Of a stretch of DNA of 64,000 nt, positions 8,808 through 18,864 are shown one piece after another. Position numbers and translations under genes: made by a program. Under the pieces are notes generated by a model. That model had not been told where the DNA came from. It saw nothing but the letters and a program-made list of their open reading frames with translations, and did no database searches. The stretch's first letter is position 1. Each line of letters opens with the position of its first letter. This DNA is from an uncultured Bacteroidia bacterium (GTDB lineage: Bacteria > Bacteroidota > Bacteroidia > Bacteroidales > UBA932): NCBI GenBank assembly GCA_902761655.1, contig CACWLD010000004.1, positions 17,882 through 81,881 on the forward strand. The letters are read 5' to 3'.

Positions 8808-9728
8808 ATGAGAAAGATATATCTGCTTATACTCTCCCTGGCCCTTTGCGCGGGGGCTTTCGCCCAGCAGCGCACGGCGGAGGAATTCCTCCAGAGATAC
8901 AACACCGTATCAAGCCGCCTTGGCGCAGACGGAGTTGGAATTGAAACCTTGATTACAGAGTGGGAAGCCGCATACCCGGAAGACATCAATATGCTCCAGG
9001 CCAAGTGGGCGTATTACTATACCAAGGCTGCAACCACCAACATAGTCCCTATGGACCAGGAAAAGTATCTTGGAGAGCCTCCTGTACTGTCCCTCAAGGA
9101 TTCACTTGACAGGGATGTCAATTATTTCCAGAAAATTGTCTTTGACGACGATATGTTCGGTATAGCCACCCAGGCAATGGACCAGGCCATAAAGCTCGAT
9201 CCCCTCAACCTGGAGCTGCGCCTAGCAAAGCTCACTGCGCTCCTCACCTATGAGGGAGACAGCCCTGACCTCACCTCCCAGGGCCTCAAGAGCCTCATAG
9301 ACTATCATTATCATTCACACCCCGCCTGGGTATTCTCCGGCGATCCCGTAACCCAGGAAGAATTTGAAGAGTCGGTGCAGCAATACTGCTATGACTTTTA
9401 CAAGATTGGCACCCCTACTGCCTTCGAAGCCTTCAGGGAGGCCGCCCAGAAGATGATTGACTACAAGAGCAAGAACGTTGTCTTCCAGAACGACGTAGCC
9501 ACCTACTACCAGACATACAAGGACAACCCCAAGGAAGCCCTCAAGCGTTACGCAAAGGTCCTCAAGGCCGTTCCTGACGACTATACAGCCATCAAGAACA
9601 GCGTGCTCATAGCCCGCAAGACAAATGACAAGAAGAACGAGAAAAAGTATCTCGCCCTTCTTGCCAAATATGCTCCCACGGAGAACGAACGCCTGTCCGC
9701 GCAAGCCCGCCTCTCAGTCCTGAAGTAA
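8808..9728 (+). CDS. Secreted tetratricopeptide-like protein
   Basis: A 306-residue protein with a signal peptide (MRKIYLLILSLALCAGAFAQ) followed by helical repeats of TPR character, clearest near the C-terminus (ALKRYAKVLKAVPDDYTAIKN). The ATG at 8808 is chosen because it gives a complete signal peptide two bases after the upstream stop. It is probably periplasmic and may be a scaffold. No enzyme motif is visible. Confidence 0.8.
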   Translation: MRKIYLLILSLALCAGAFAQQRTAEEFLQRYNTVSSRLGADGVGIETLITEWEAAYPEDINMLQAKWAYYYTKAATTNIVPMDQEKYLGEPPVLSLKDSLDRDVNYFQKIVFDDDMFGIATQAMDQAIKLDPLNLELRLAKLTALLTYEGDSPDLTSQGLKSLIDYHYHSHPAWVFSGDPVTQEEFEESVQQYCYDFYKIGTPTAFEAFREAAQKMIDYKSKNVVFQNDVATYYQTYKDNPKEALKRYAKVLKAVPDDYTAIKNSVLIARKTNDKKNEKKYLALLAKYAPTENERLSAQARLSVLK

Positions 9729-9731
9729 ATA

Positions 9732-11273
9732 TTACTTAGGGCCGAAGATGCCCTCAAGGAATGGTAAGAGTTCAGTGTATCTCCTGCTGAACCTGTTCCT
9801 GACAGGATCAGGGTGCATGCCATTGGTGGAGAACAGAATCTTCTCATTCTGGTCATAAACCTCCACTGTAGGGAATGATGTGTAGATTAATGTGGGATTG
9901 GAGTCAGGATAGAAATAATTGTACCAGCCATTGCAGCCCAGTTCCTCCACTGCGTTTTTCTGGCTTTCCCTATCTTTCCATAAGGAAATCTTATGGTCCA
10001 CCACTTGGGTCGTTACGGTTGCAAGGATTTCCAGCCCGTCGTTGTGGTATTTCTTGTAGTAGTCGTTCAGCTGCTTCATCAGCTCAATGCTTTCCTCTTG
10101 CCCGTATTCCCATAAAAGATGCACTGTGCATCGGTTGCGTCTTACAACTTCTTCCATCGTGAAATCCCTTCCTGAGAAATCAGTCATAGAGATTTCAGAC
10201 CAAATCTGTCCGGGTATTTCTACATTGCTGATATCAAATACATATCCCGGCTTTTGATCGAGAAGTTCGCCCAGGATATACCTTGCATCCTTTGATTCCA
10301 CATAGGATTGCGGGATGGTGCCTGAAAGGCAGTCGTCACATAATCTCAGCTGACGGCCCAACCTTGCCCAGGACGCGAAAGGCGATCCCGTGAACATATT
10401 CCCGCTTATGTTAAGACTATCCAATTTTGGTGAGCCTCCCATACTCTCGTACAACGGTCCGCCCAATTGCTCATTGACAGCAAAACTGAGCCATTCCAAC
10501 TTGGGGAAATTCCCGAAAATGTCCGGAACGGAGGTCAAGCCGGTAAACGAGATGCTCAGCCCTTCAAGGTTGACGAATTTGCCGAAGGAAGCCGGTATGG
10601 GACCGCAAAGCCCGGGCTCGTGGTCGATGAATATACTTTTGACAAGGCCGCCCAGATCTCCGAAGCTTTCAGGTATCTGGCCTTTGAGACCCTGGAATTG
10701 AAATTCCAGGAACAGGTCATTGAATACGCCCATATCCCTGAAATTTACTCCCGGCAGGGTTTCCCCGGGAATCCACGGCTTTCTCCAGTTGCGTGCATCA
10801 AGGGTCTCGTAGAAATCCTTCAATATGGTTTCAACCTTGGTTATATTGGGATGTACCTTCTGGGTGATGGCTAGTTTTACCGAAACCGTTGTCCTGCGGT
10901 CAAGTTTTGCGGCAATGGTAACGGTTCCTTTCCTCTTGAACAAGGTGTCATTTGCCTTGAAGGCCAGGACTATGTCATTGTTGTTTTCGGTGGCGAGGGG
11001 CTTTGGGAGGCCTGGATTCAATTTCTTTTTTTGGACGGAAATCCAGGACTTTGCATCGTCATCAATGGCTACGCCAACTTTGGGGATCGCATTGTTGGTA
11101 AGCGTGAGAGTTCCTTTTTTATAGGAAACAGATATTGCAACCGGCCTGATGGATGGCCTCGCAAACAGTTCATCCAGACTGCGCGTGATACTGGAATCCG
11201 GCAGACGCTGGGAAGGGAGTTTGGGTAAAGGATTAGGCATACAAAAAGAGATTGTTTTGATAAAAATAATCAC
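9732..11273 (-). CDS. Leucine-rich-repeat protein with thioredoxin-like C-terminus
   Basis: A 513-residue protein in three parts. Residues about 45-135 look like a BACON/Ig-type beta domain. Residues about 180-340 carry plant-receptor-style leucine-rich repeats (LKGQIPESFGDLGGLV, LSGTIPQSY). Residues about 375-513 resemble a TlpA/thioredoxin fold with the FPTVEVYD segment but no CxxC pair, so it is not a normal oxidoreductase. The start is uncertain: GTG at 11273 gives a short hydrophobic N-terminus, and ATG at 11240 gives none. Neither is a convincing signal peptide, which is odd for this class. It contains one of the few CATG sites outside the exb operon and looks more AT-rich than its neighbours. 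Confidence 0.75.
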   Translation of the reverse strand: MIIFIKTISFCMPNPLPKLPSQRLPDSSITRSLDELFARPSIRPVAISVSYKKGTLTLTNNAIPKVGVAIDDDAKSWISVQKKKLNPGLPKPLATENNNDIVLAFKANDTLFKRKGTVTIAAKLDRRTTVSVKLAITQKVHPNITKVETILKDFYETLDARNWRKPWIPGETLPGVNFRDMGVFNDLFLEFQFQGLKGQIPESFGDLGGLVKSIFIDHEPGLCGPIPASFGKFVNLEGLSISFTGLTSVPDIFGNFPKLEWLSFAVNEQLGGPLYESMGGSPKLDSLNISGNMFTGSPFASWARLGRQLRLCDDCLSGTIPQSYVESKDARYILGELLDQKPGYVFDISNVEIPGQIWSEISMTDFSGRDFTMEEVVRRNRCTVHLLWEYGQEESIELMKQLNDYYKKYHNDGLEILATVTTQVVDHKISLWKDRESQKNAVEELGCNGWYNYFYPDSNPTLIYTSFPTVEVYDQNEKILFSTNGMHPDPVRNRFSRRYTELLPFLEGIFGPK

Positions 11274-11279
11274 AAATGA

Positions 11280-12245
11280 TCAATTATCAAAACTATCCTT
11301 CTGGCGTCGTGAGATTTCGGCGGAATTGACCAGGTTATGGCAGATGCAGTAAATGCCGCCCGCTATGGAGGTGAGGGGGTTGAGGAACACGTAACCTATC
11401 CATATCATAAGGGTGGTGTTCTTCTGGCCAAGTGCCTGGCCGGCGGTTATGTTCTCCACTTTTCCGAACCTGTTTCCAATCCTGTGGCCTATTGCAAACT
11501 GGCACAGGCAGCTGACGGCCGGTACTATGCTGATAAGCAGGAGGGACCACCAGGGCAGTTCAGAGCGGACTATTGAACGGGTAGTGATGATTATGGCAAG
11601 GCACAGGCTTACAAGCCATACCTGGAAAGCCTTGCCGTAGTTCCTCATAAAGAACCGCTGGGCTTTTGGCATTGTGTAACGGATGATCCAGGCTGCTGCC
11701 GCAGGCAGTATAAGGGTGGGGAATACCTTGCCCAACAGGGTCAGGAAAGAGTTGAGGAAACTCTGGTCCGGATTGGGGTGAACCAGAGGGAAAACCAAAG
11801 GTATGAGTATGGAAACCAGCAGGTTGATGAGTATGATGTAGGACATCACCCCGGAGATGCTTCCGCCTATCTTTTCAGTGACCACACCTGCTGCTATTGC
11901 CGTGGGGCAGATCCAGCAGAGCATAAACGCCTCCAGCAGCACGCGCGCCACATCGCCTTTCACAAAGAAAAGCGCGGCCGCGCTGGCAAGGCACACTCCC
12001 GTCTGGATGAGCAGCAGGTATAGGTGCCAGCGGCGGAACTTGAGGTCGTGCGGGGAAGTGCGGCTGAACTGCAGGAACAGCATCGTGAAAATAAGGATGG
12101 GCTGGATGGTCAGGACCGCCTTTTCAAGGGTGGGGCCGGCAGGGTGAAGCGCAGGTATCCAGTGATAGACCAGATATATGCAGACACCGGTTATCATAGC
12201 GACAATCAGCGGATTTCTCTTCAAAAATGACTTAAGGCCGTCCAT
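11280..12245 (-). CDS. Bile acid:sodium symporter (BASS) family transporter
   Basis: A 321-residue membrane protein with about nine or ten hydrophobic helices. The features match the BASS/ASBT superfamily: a helix-breaking crossover region (CWICPTAIAAGVV) and a second one near TAGQALGQKNTTLMIW. The substrate is probably an organic anion, and bile acid itself should not be assumed. It lies six bases upstream of the LRR gene and is divergent from the M13 peptidase. Confidence 0.85.
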   Translation of the reverse strand: MDGLKSFLKRNPLIVAMITGVCIYLVYHWIPALHPAGPTLEKAVLTIQPILIFTMLFLQFSRTSPHDLKFRRWHLYLLLIQTGVCLASAAALFFVKGDVARVLLEAFMLCWICPTAIAAGVVTEKIGGSISGVMSYIILINLLVSILIPLVFPLVHPNPDQSFLNSFLTLLGKVFPTLILPAAAAWIIRYTMPKAQRFFMRNYGKAFQVWLVSLCLAIIITTRSIVRSELPWWSLLLISIVPAVSCLCQFAIGHRIGNRFGKVENITAGQALGQKNTTLMIWIGYVFLNPLTSIAGGIYCICHNLVNSAEISRRQKDSFDN

Positions 12246-12320
12246 ACCTATATTTTAGGATGGCAAATATCGTAAAAATTAATAACTTCGCAGTCTGTTT
12301 CAAAACAAATAAAAAACATA

Positions 12321-14333
12321 ATGAAAAAGTTAGTTGTATTTATGATGCCTTTGTTGATCCTTGCAGCTTGCCAGACCAACAAGAAGGTTGAAGGCCTGAA
12401 CCCAGAGGATATGGACCTCAGCGTCGCCCCGGGAGATAATTTCTACCAGTATGCCAATGGCGGTTGGATAAAGAACAATCCTCTCCGTCCGGAATACGCC
12501 CGTTTTGGCGCATTTGACTCCCTGTCTGAGACAAACGAGGAAAACCTTAATGCTATGTTCCAGGAAATGGCTTCACTCGAGACCACCCCGGGAACAGTTG
12601 AGCAGAAGATAGCAGACCTTTACAAGATGGCGCTTGATTCCACCAGGCTCAATGCCGAGGGATTCGAGCCCGTAAGGAAATATGTCGATGAGATTTACGC
12701 TATCCCCAACAAGTCAGAACTCGTAAAGAAAGTTGCTGAGCTTCACCTTGTAGGCGAGGGCCCGTTCTTTGGGGTAGGCGTTTCCGCAGACCTTATGGAT
12801 TCCAATATGAACATTGGCTATATGGGCCAGGGCGGACTTGGAATGCGTGACAGGGATTACTACACCGAGCCTGCCAATGCTGCACTCAAGGAGGGATACC
12901 GCAAGATGCTCACAAAGCTCTTTGAACTTGCAGGATATGAAGAGGACAACGCCAAGAGGGCTGACTCCGTAATTTCATTCGAGGACAAGCTTGCCGCCAT
13001 CTCCTGGACAAGGCTCCAGAACAGGGACGTCGAGGCCAGCTACAACCCTATGAGCTCCGACGAGATCATCAAGAAGTACCAGGGATTCGACTTCGGCACC
13101 TACTTCGCAGCACTTGGCCTGCCTCCGCAGGACAAGGTCATCGTAGAGCAGCCGTCCTTCTTTGAGGGATTCGGACCTCTCTTTGCACAGACCAGCCTTG
13201 ACGACCTCAAGAACTACATCGTATCAGGTATCATTATGGGAGCCTGCGGAAACATTTCTGACGAGTTCTACGATGCTTACTTTGACTTCTTCAGCCGCCA
13301 GATGACAGGCGTTTCAGAGCAGAAGCCACGCTGGAAGAGGGCTATGGCAGTTCCTAACGGTGTCCTTGGAGAGGCCGTAGGCCAGATGTACGTAAGCAAG
13401 TACTTCCCTGAGAGCTCCAAGCAGCAGGTAAAGGAACTTGTGGAGAACCTCCGCACCGCCCTTTCACAGCACATCGCCGAGCTTGACTGGATGAGCGACG
13501 CCACCAAGGAGTACGCACAGCAGAAGCTCAAGGCCTTCACCGTAAAGGTGGGCTATCCTGACAAGTGGAAGGATTATTCCGGAATCAACATCGATCCCAA
13601 GAAGAGCTACTATGAGAATATGCGCGAGGTCAGCATCTGGTTCGTACAGGACAATATGAAGGATCTTGGCAAGCCAGTTGACAAGGAAGAGTGGCATATG
13701 TCCCCTCAGACCGTAAACGCTTACTACAATCCTACATCCAACGAGATCTGCTTCCCTGCAGCCATCCTGCAGCCCCCGTTCTTCAATCCTAACGCCGACG
13801 ACGCCACCAACTACGGAGCCATCGGAGTTGTTATCGGACACGAGATGACCCACGGATTTGACGACCAGGGCCGCCTCTTTGACAAGGACGGAAATATGAC
13901 CAACTGGTGGACCGCAGAGGACGACGCCAAGTTCCGCGAGAAAGCCAACAAGCTTGCCGCCCAGTTCGATGAGGTTGAGGTCCTTCCTGGCGTACACGCC
14001 AACGGACAGCTCACAATGGGTGAGAACATTGCAGACCACGGTGGACTGAGCATCGCTTTCACCGCACTCCAGAATGCCTGGAACGGAGTTCATCCCAAGC
14101 CTATCGACGGCTTCACCGCCGAGCAGCGCTTCTATCTTGGATACGCCCGCGTATGGGCCCAGAACATCACCGACGAGGAGATTGCCCGCCGCACAAAGGA
14201 GGACGTTCACTCACTGGGCAACAACAGGGTCAACGTATCCATCCGCAACTTCCAGTCATTCTTCGATGCATTCGGCATCAAGGAAGGCGATCCTATGTAC
14301 CGTCCTGAGAGCGAAAGGGTTCACATCTGGTAA
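12321..14333 (+). CDS. pepO: M13 (neprilysin/PepO) metallopeptidase, lipoprotein
   Basis: A 670-residue zinc endopeptidase with a lipoprotein signal (LLILAAC, Cys at about residue 16). The zinc site is intact: GHEMTHGFD supplies the HExxH pair and the catalytic Glu, and GENIADHGG supplies the third ligand. The NAYYNP and RVNVSIRN segments are also typical. It is expected on the periplasmic or outer-membrane face, cutting peptides. The gene is highly codon-biased. The stop is three bases before an ABC-type permease gene. Confidence 0.94.
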   Translation: MKKLVVFMMPLLILAACQTNKKVEGLNPEDMDLSVAPGDNFYQYANGGWIKNNPLRPEYARFGAFDSLSETNEENLNAMFQEMASLETTPGTVEQKIADLYKMALDSTRLNAEGFEPVRKYVDEIYAIPNKSELVKKVAELHLVGEGPFFGVGVSADLMDSNMNIGYMGQGGLGMRDRDYYTEPANAALKEGYRKMLTKLFELAGYEEDNAKRADSVISFEDKLAAISWTRLQNRDVEASYNPMSSDEIIKKYQGFDFGTYFAALGLPPQDKVIVEQPSFFEGFGPLFAQTSLDDLKNYIVSGIIMGACGNISDEFYDAYFDFFSRQMTGVSEQKPRWKRAMAVPNGVLGEAVGQMYVSKYFPESSKQQVKELVENLRTALSQHIAELDWMSDATKEYAQQKLKAFTVKVGYPDKWKDYSGINIDPKKSYYENMREVSIWFVQDNMKDLGKPVDKEEWHMSPQTVNAYYNPTSNEICFPAAILQPPFFNPNADDATNYGAIGVVIGHEMTHGFDDQGRLFDKDGNMTNWWTAEDDAKFREKANKLAAQFDEVEVLPGVHANGQLTMGENIADHGGLSIAFTALQNAWNGVHPKPIDGFTAEQRFYLGYARVWAQNITDEEIARRTKEDVHSLGNNRVNVSIRNFQSFFDAFGIKEGDPMYRPESERVHIW

Positions 14334-14336
14334 TCG

Positions 14337-15497
14337 ATGAACGCTTCTCGCTTCATAGCCGGGAAACTACGTTTCAAGGGAAAGATAGCTATGGTGTCCA
14401 TAGCTATCTCTTTCCTTGTTATGATTCTTGCGGTCTCAATCTCTGCCGGATACCGCAAGGAAATCAGGGAAGGCGTGTCTTCTTTCTCAGGAGACATAGT
14501 CCTGGGCCCCGCAGGGCAGAGTTATCTTAATTCTGACCAGCCTGTCAGCGCCAATCCGTCCTATATGCAGCAACTGCTTGACGTGGAGGGCGTAAAGAGC
14601 ATCGCTCCAGTAATATACCGCGCTGGTATCATAAAGCAGGGCACGGAAATCCACGGAGTGGTGTTCAAGGGCGTGGAGATGGAAGGGGAGAGCCTTGATG
14701 CCAGGATTCCGTCCGGGCTGGCAAAGATGATGTCCATCTCCGAGGGCGATGCAATGCTCACCTATTTTGTGGGGGACAACATCAAGGCCCGCCGTTTCAA
14801 CGTGGTGTCCATCTATGACAATCCCCTTGACATTGAGGAGGCCCTGATAGTGTATGTTCCCATAGAGGATATGCGCCACCTTAACGAATGGGACGAAACC
14901 CAGGTATCCGCGCTGGAAGTCACCCTGGGAAGCGCCTACAAGTCCACTATGATGATGGAGGAGAAGTCCGCTGAACTGGGGAACATAGCCATCCTTTTCG
15001 CACAGGAGGATGAGCCCCAAATGATGTCCACCTCAATAGTGAGGCAGTTCCCCCAGCTGTTCGACTGGCTGGACCTCATAGACTTCAACGTGCTGTTCAT
15101 ATTGCTTCTTATGGCAGTTGTGGCAGGTTTCAATATGATTTCCGGCCTGCTCATAATGCTGTTCCGCAACATTTCCACAATTGGCACGCTAAAGGCCCTT
15201 GGTATGACCGACAAGGGCATTGCAAAGGTGTTCCTGCAGGTATCTTCCAACTTGGTGCTCAAGGGAATGCTCATTGGAAACGCGCTGGCGCTGCTCTTCT
15301 GCCTTATCCAGGGCAGGACGCATTTCTTCAAGCTGAATCCGGAGAATTACTTTGTAAGCTTTGTGCCGGTAGCGGTGAATGTTCCAATGATACTGCTTGC
15401 GGACCTGGCGGCATACATCATAATAATGCTGCTGCTCCTCTTGCCGTCGCTGTTTATTTCAAAGGTTGATCCTGCGCAGACAATGCGTACCCAGTAG
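14337..15497 (+). CDS. LolC/LolE-type ABC transporter permease
   Basis: A 386-residue inner-membrane protein with the MacB/FtsX architecture: one N-terminal helix (about residues 18-40), a large periplasmic domain (about 45-240), then three C-terminal helices. The opening segment (FIAGKLRFKGKIAMVSIAIS) and GTLKALGMTDKGI coupling segment match lipoprotein-releasing permeases. No ATPase gene is adjacent, so its partner must be encoded elsewhere. It is three bases after the M13 gene. Confidence 0.88.
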   Translation: MNASRFIAGKLRFKGKIAMVSIAISFLVMILAVSISAGYRKEIREGVSSFSGDIVLGPAGQSYLNSDQPVSANPSYMQQLLDVEGVKSIAPVIYRAGIIKQGTEIHGVVFKGVEMEGESLDARIPSGLAKMMSISEGDAMLTYFVGDNIKARRFNVVSIYDNPLDIEEALIVYVPIEDMRHLNEWDETQVSALEVTLGSAYKSTMMMEEKSAELGNIAILFAQEDEPQMMSTSIVRQFPQLFDWLDLIDFNVLFILLLMAVVAGFNMISGLLIMLFRNISTIGTLKALGMTDKGIAKVFLQVSSNLVLKGMLIGNALALLFCLIQGRTHFFKLNPENYFVSFVPVAVNVPMILLADLAAYIIIMLLLLLPSLFISKVDPAQTMRTQ

Positions 15498-15502
15498 CCT
15501 TA

Positions 15503-18130
15503 CTACCTTCTTCCAGCCCTTGCATTTGCATTCCCGGACCCGGAGTCGTGGGAGTGGGATGCGTTACCTCCAGGCTTGCCCGGGTTGGGGTGGAACGGCC
15601 AGAACAGGCCTATCTTTATTATGCGCGGAGTGCGGATGTGGCCGTCGGCGCTGAAGTAGTCCGCATAGCCCAGGGGCCATCCCATACCGGCATTCTCCCA
15701 TTTCACGAATACGCAGGCGTTCTGCCATTTCATATTGGCGAACAGGTCAATGTACGGGGCGTTGCCATATTCGGTTTCCGTCTGGTTGTAGAAGATGCCA
15801 ATGTTTGGATTCCACCTTTGCAGGTTATACTTGGTGAAATAGAAGACGTTGGCACCCAGCTGCATTGTCATTGCGTTGTTTATTCCAAACTGGAAATAGT
15901 AGCGCGCGTTGGCGGAAACGGTAGGGAGCGGGACAATGTCCTGCTTGGAAGACAGCTGGAAGAGTACCCTGTGGTCAAGGTGCAGGAACTTGAAAAGTTC
16001 CAGTTCCTTGTCAAGGGTGACGCTCAGCACGCTCATAGGGTCAGTGTTCTGAGTGGCCATTGAGCGCTCGTCATAGTAGATATTGTTAACAAGCAGGGCG
16101 TAGTTCACAGAAGCCGCCAGTTTCCAGCGGGGGATTGAGAGGGTTCCCTGGAATTTGGAGGTGGATATCTTGCTGAAGCTGTTCTCCCACTTGTAATGGT
16201 TCATCATCATATGCTGGACATAGTATCCGGGCTCGTCAAGGGCTGTGGAGAAGCCAAGGTCCAGGATGATGGGGCTTGTGCGCGCCCTGCGGAACGGATA
16301 GAACTGGAACAGGGCGTTGGCACTCAGGTCAAAGTCTCCGGCCTCGTTGCCAAGCAGGCTGTAGTGGCCCAGGGCATTCCATTGGAAGTAGTTCCTGAAC
16401 TGACCCTGTGCTCCTGCGTACAGATATCCGGAAGTCCAGGGGGCGGATCCCTGTTTGTGCAGGTATGAGGGATCCATCTTGGCGTAATGCAGGATGTCCA
16501 GGCCCACTCCTACGTCAAGTTTTGAGACAATGGCTTCCTTTGCCCAAGGCTGAAGCCGTATGAACACCTTGTTGTTGAACTTGGTCACGCCAAGGGAGTC
16601 GTAAGAGGAGGTAGGATTTATGTAGGCGGCAGAGGAATAGAACTGCTTTGCCAGGTTCGTAGAAAACCTGTCCTGATACTTACGGTAGATGCGGGTGAAT
16701 TCACTGCTGTGGCCTATGAAGGCTGTGGTGACGTTCTCCTCCGCCTTGGTGGAATCTAACAGGGCAAGGGGATCTTCTGCCTCCGGGTGAGGTCCCTCGT
16801 CAATCTCTTCCTGGCCTTTGTCCTTCTTCTTGAAGATGTTGAGCAGGAAGGACAGGGGGATACGGTACTGCTGGTCTACGAATACGGTTTTCTTGACAGT
16901 GTTGCTGCTTGCATCCTTGAGGTAGACTTCCACTTCCCGGGCATCCACGGTGGTGTCCCTTATCCAGAAGTTGTCCACAATCCTTCCGTTCTCATTCTGG
17001 GAGACATTGTTGGATATGTATCCTGCGTGCAGGAGATACTTTTCACCAATGTAACTGGTGTGGGCGTAGAGGCTCTTGTTGGCTGTACGCTCGTTGGCAA
17101 GCATTCCCTCGCTTCCATAGCGGTCGAACCCCACGGTCACGTTCCACTCAGGCATTATGTTCTGGGTGGTGAGTATATGGATGTTGTGAGATGTGGTCTG
17201 CTCGCTCTGGAACAGGGTTCCATAGTATGCCAGTTCTGTGTAAGGAGTCTTGGTGTTGTACATTGGAAGGCTCTGGGCGGAGAATGACCAGGGCTCCAGG
17301 GCGTCGTAGAACATTTCTCCTTCTTCTGATTTGCGGTTGAAGAAGTTGTTGTACAGGACAGGGGATCCAGCCGTGCCAAGCCAGGTGGCGTTGACGTCCT
17401 TGCGCAGGAACGGGTAGTCGTTGAAACGGTAGTTGAAGTCCTCTGACTTTTCTGCGTCCAGGATTGTAAGGTCGTGGAAATCACGGCTGTGGGTCCAGCT
17501 TACGATGCGCTTGTACTGCATTGAATCCGGCAGGAAGTAGGTGTTGAGGATTCGCGGGGTGGCTTCGAATACACTGTCCCTGTAGGCCTTTGCAATGGCC
17601 TTTTCTTCTTCAAGGCTGTCTTTGCGGGCCTGCAGTATCGGGATCATCTGTTCCCTGTCGTACGCCTTGCGGGCCTTGTCGTCCAAGGTAGAGTACCAGT
17701 GCTCAAAAAGGTTTCCTTCCACAAAAGTGGAATCCTCATCGCGCATTTCAGCAAGGCTCAGGGCAAGTGTGGAATCAGTCAGGGCTATCAGCGAATCCAG
17801 ATCCGGGACGGCAAAGGGATCTTCCTCTACTTCCTCCTCCACCGGGACGCCTTCTTCCGGCAGTTCTTCAAGGGCAAGATCGAATTCCTGGCCAAAGGTG
17901 CTGTCCTGGAGGGCAAGAAGGCTGTCCGCCACGTCAAGCCGGATGCCGGCCTCCTGCGCGGACCAGCCGCGCTTGTAACCGTCCGTAGGGTAGGTTACGG
18001 TGTCAGGCGCGGCCGCAGGTACGGCCGGCGGAAGGCTGCCGCTTTCCGCCACGGTGCCGCTGAACTGCGCCGCCGCTACGGTGAGCGTGAACGCTACAGG
18101 GAACCATATGTCTGACAATATACCCTTCAT
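15503..18130 (-). CDS. Putative outer-membrane porin (Porin_10 family)
   Basis: An 875-residue protein with an N-terminal signal segment, an acidic low-complexity stretch at about residues 75-125, and a long C-terminal region of alternating aromatic strands ending in GYADYFSADGHIRTPRIIKIGLFW-like barrel signals. This matches the Porin_10 group found in Bacteroidetes. It is predicted to form an outer-membrane beta-barrel of unknown substrate. Its ATG overlaps the stop of the MurU-like gene by one base (TAATG). The C-terminal Gly/Asn/Arg-rich tail is unusual for a barrel, which normally ends in an aromatic residue. Confidence 0.85.
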   Translation of the reverse strand: MKGILSDIWFPVAFTLTVAAAQFSGTVAESGSLPPAVPAAAPDTVTYPTDGYKRGWSAQEAGIRLDVADSLLALQDSTFGQEFDLALEELPEEGVPVEEEVEEDPFAVPDLDSLIALTDSTLALSLAEMRDEDSTFVEGNLFEHWYSTLDDKARKAYDREQMIPILQARKDSLEEEKAIAKAYRDSVFEATPRILNTYFLPDSMQYKRIVSWTHSRDFHDLTILDAEKSEDFNYRFNDYPFLRKDVNATWLGTAGSPVLYNNFFNRKSEEGEMFYDALEPWSFSAQSLPMYNTKTPYTELAYYGTLFQSEQTTSHNIHILTTQNIMPEWNVTVGFDRYGSEGMLANERTANKSLYAHTSYIGEKYLLHAGYISNNVSQNENGRIVDNFWIRDTTVDAREVEVYLKDASSNTVKKTVFVDQQYRIPLSFLLNIFKKKDKGQEEIDEGPHPEAEDPLALLDSTKAEENVTTAFIGHSSEFTRIYRKYQDRFSTNLAKQFYSSAAYINPTSSYDSLGVTKFNNKVFIRLQPWAKEAIVSKLDVGVGLDILHYAKMDPSYLHKQGSAPWTSGYLYAGAQGQFRNYFQWNALGHYSLLGNEAGDFDLSANALFQFYPFRRARTSPIILDLGFSTALDEPGYYVQHMMMNHYKWENSFSKISTSKFQGTLSIPRWKLAASVNYALLVNNIYYDERSMATQNTDPMSVLSVTLDKELELFKFLHLDHRVLFQLSSKQDIVPLPTVSANARYYFQFGINNAMTMQLGANVFYFTKYNLQRWNPNIGIFYNQTETEYGNAPYIDLFANMKWQNACVFVKWENAGMGWPLGYADYFSADGHIRTPRIIKIGLFWPFHPNPGKPGGNASHSHDSGSGNANARAGRR

Positions 18131-18861
18131 TATCCCTTTTCAATCATCTGGGAGGCCCTTTCCAGGGTCTCGGGTTTTCCGGCGTCTACAATCTCCAGTC
18201 CTTCAGGGGCGAACCCGTAAATGGGTAATTCCGCCGCCATTTTCAGATAAAAATCCATTATGGAGAACCTTTCCGGCATTTCCTGCAGCAAAGGTAGGAT
18301 TTTCTCCGATATATAGTGAATGCCTGCAAACGCATATTTGCTGCAGTCCTCCATCCTAAGGTCCTTGAACGGGCTGCGGACTTCTCCCGTGGCCACGTTT
18401 GTCCATCCTACAAGGCGCATTTCCTGGTTGAACAGAAGGTAGCGTTGTGTATTCCTTTGGCTCACCAGCAAGGTGGCGAGGGCGTCGGGGCGCTCCGACG
18501 CTGCCATAGCTGCCAGGTCCGCGTTGGAAATGATATCCACGTTGTGCGCGAAGAAACTCCCTGAACCCTGCAATAATTCTGCCGCTTTCCTGAGTCCTCC
18601 GCCGGTTTCAAGAGGCATATCCTCCTCCACGCTCAGTTCTATCCTGGCCCCGAAGAAATCTTCCAGTTCAAGATAGTCCGATATCATCTCCGCATAATGG
18701 TGGACGTTGATTATAAACTCGTCCACGCCGGCTTTCTGCAGCTTTCGTATCACGTGCCAAATCAACGGCCTGCCTCCTACGGGCACCAATGCCTTGGGCA
18801 TACGGTCCGTCAGGGGTTTGAGCCTGGTTCCCAGGCCTGCTGCAAATATAAAAGCCTTCAT
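18130..18861 (-). CDS. murU: MurU-like N-acetylmuramate-1-phosphate uridylyltransferase
   Basis: A 243-residue nucleotidyltransferase. The nucleotide-binding loop AAGLGTRLKPLTDRMPKALV is intact at residues 7-26, followed by NVDIISNADL with the metal-binding Asp. Length and its place directly after an AmgK-like kinase suggest it converts MurNAc-1-phosphate to UDP-MurNAc in peptidoglycan recycling. A mannose-1-phosphate guanylyltransferase-like role cannot be excluded. It starts three bases from the AmgK-RapZ gene and is coupled to the porin downstream. Confidence 0.8.
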   Translation of the reverse strand: MKAFIFAAGLGTRLKPLTDRMPKALVPVGGRPLIWHVIRKLQKAGVDEFIINVHHYAEMISDYLELEDFFGARIELSVEEDMPLETGGGLRKAAELLQGSGSFFAHNVDIISNADLAAMAASERPDALATLLVSQRNTQRYLLFNQEMRLVGWTNVATGEVRSPFKDLRMEDCSKYAFAGIHYISEKILPLLQEMPERFSIMDFYLKMAAELPIYGFAPEGLEIVDAGKPETLERASQMIEKG

Positions 18862-18864
18862 TTC

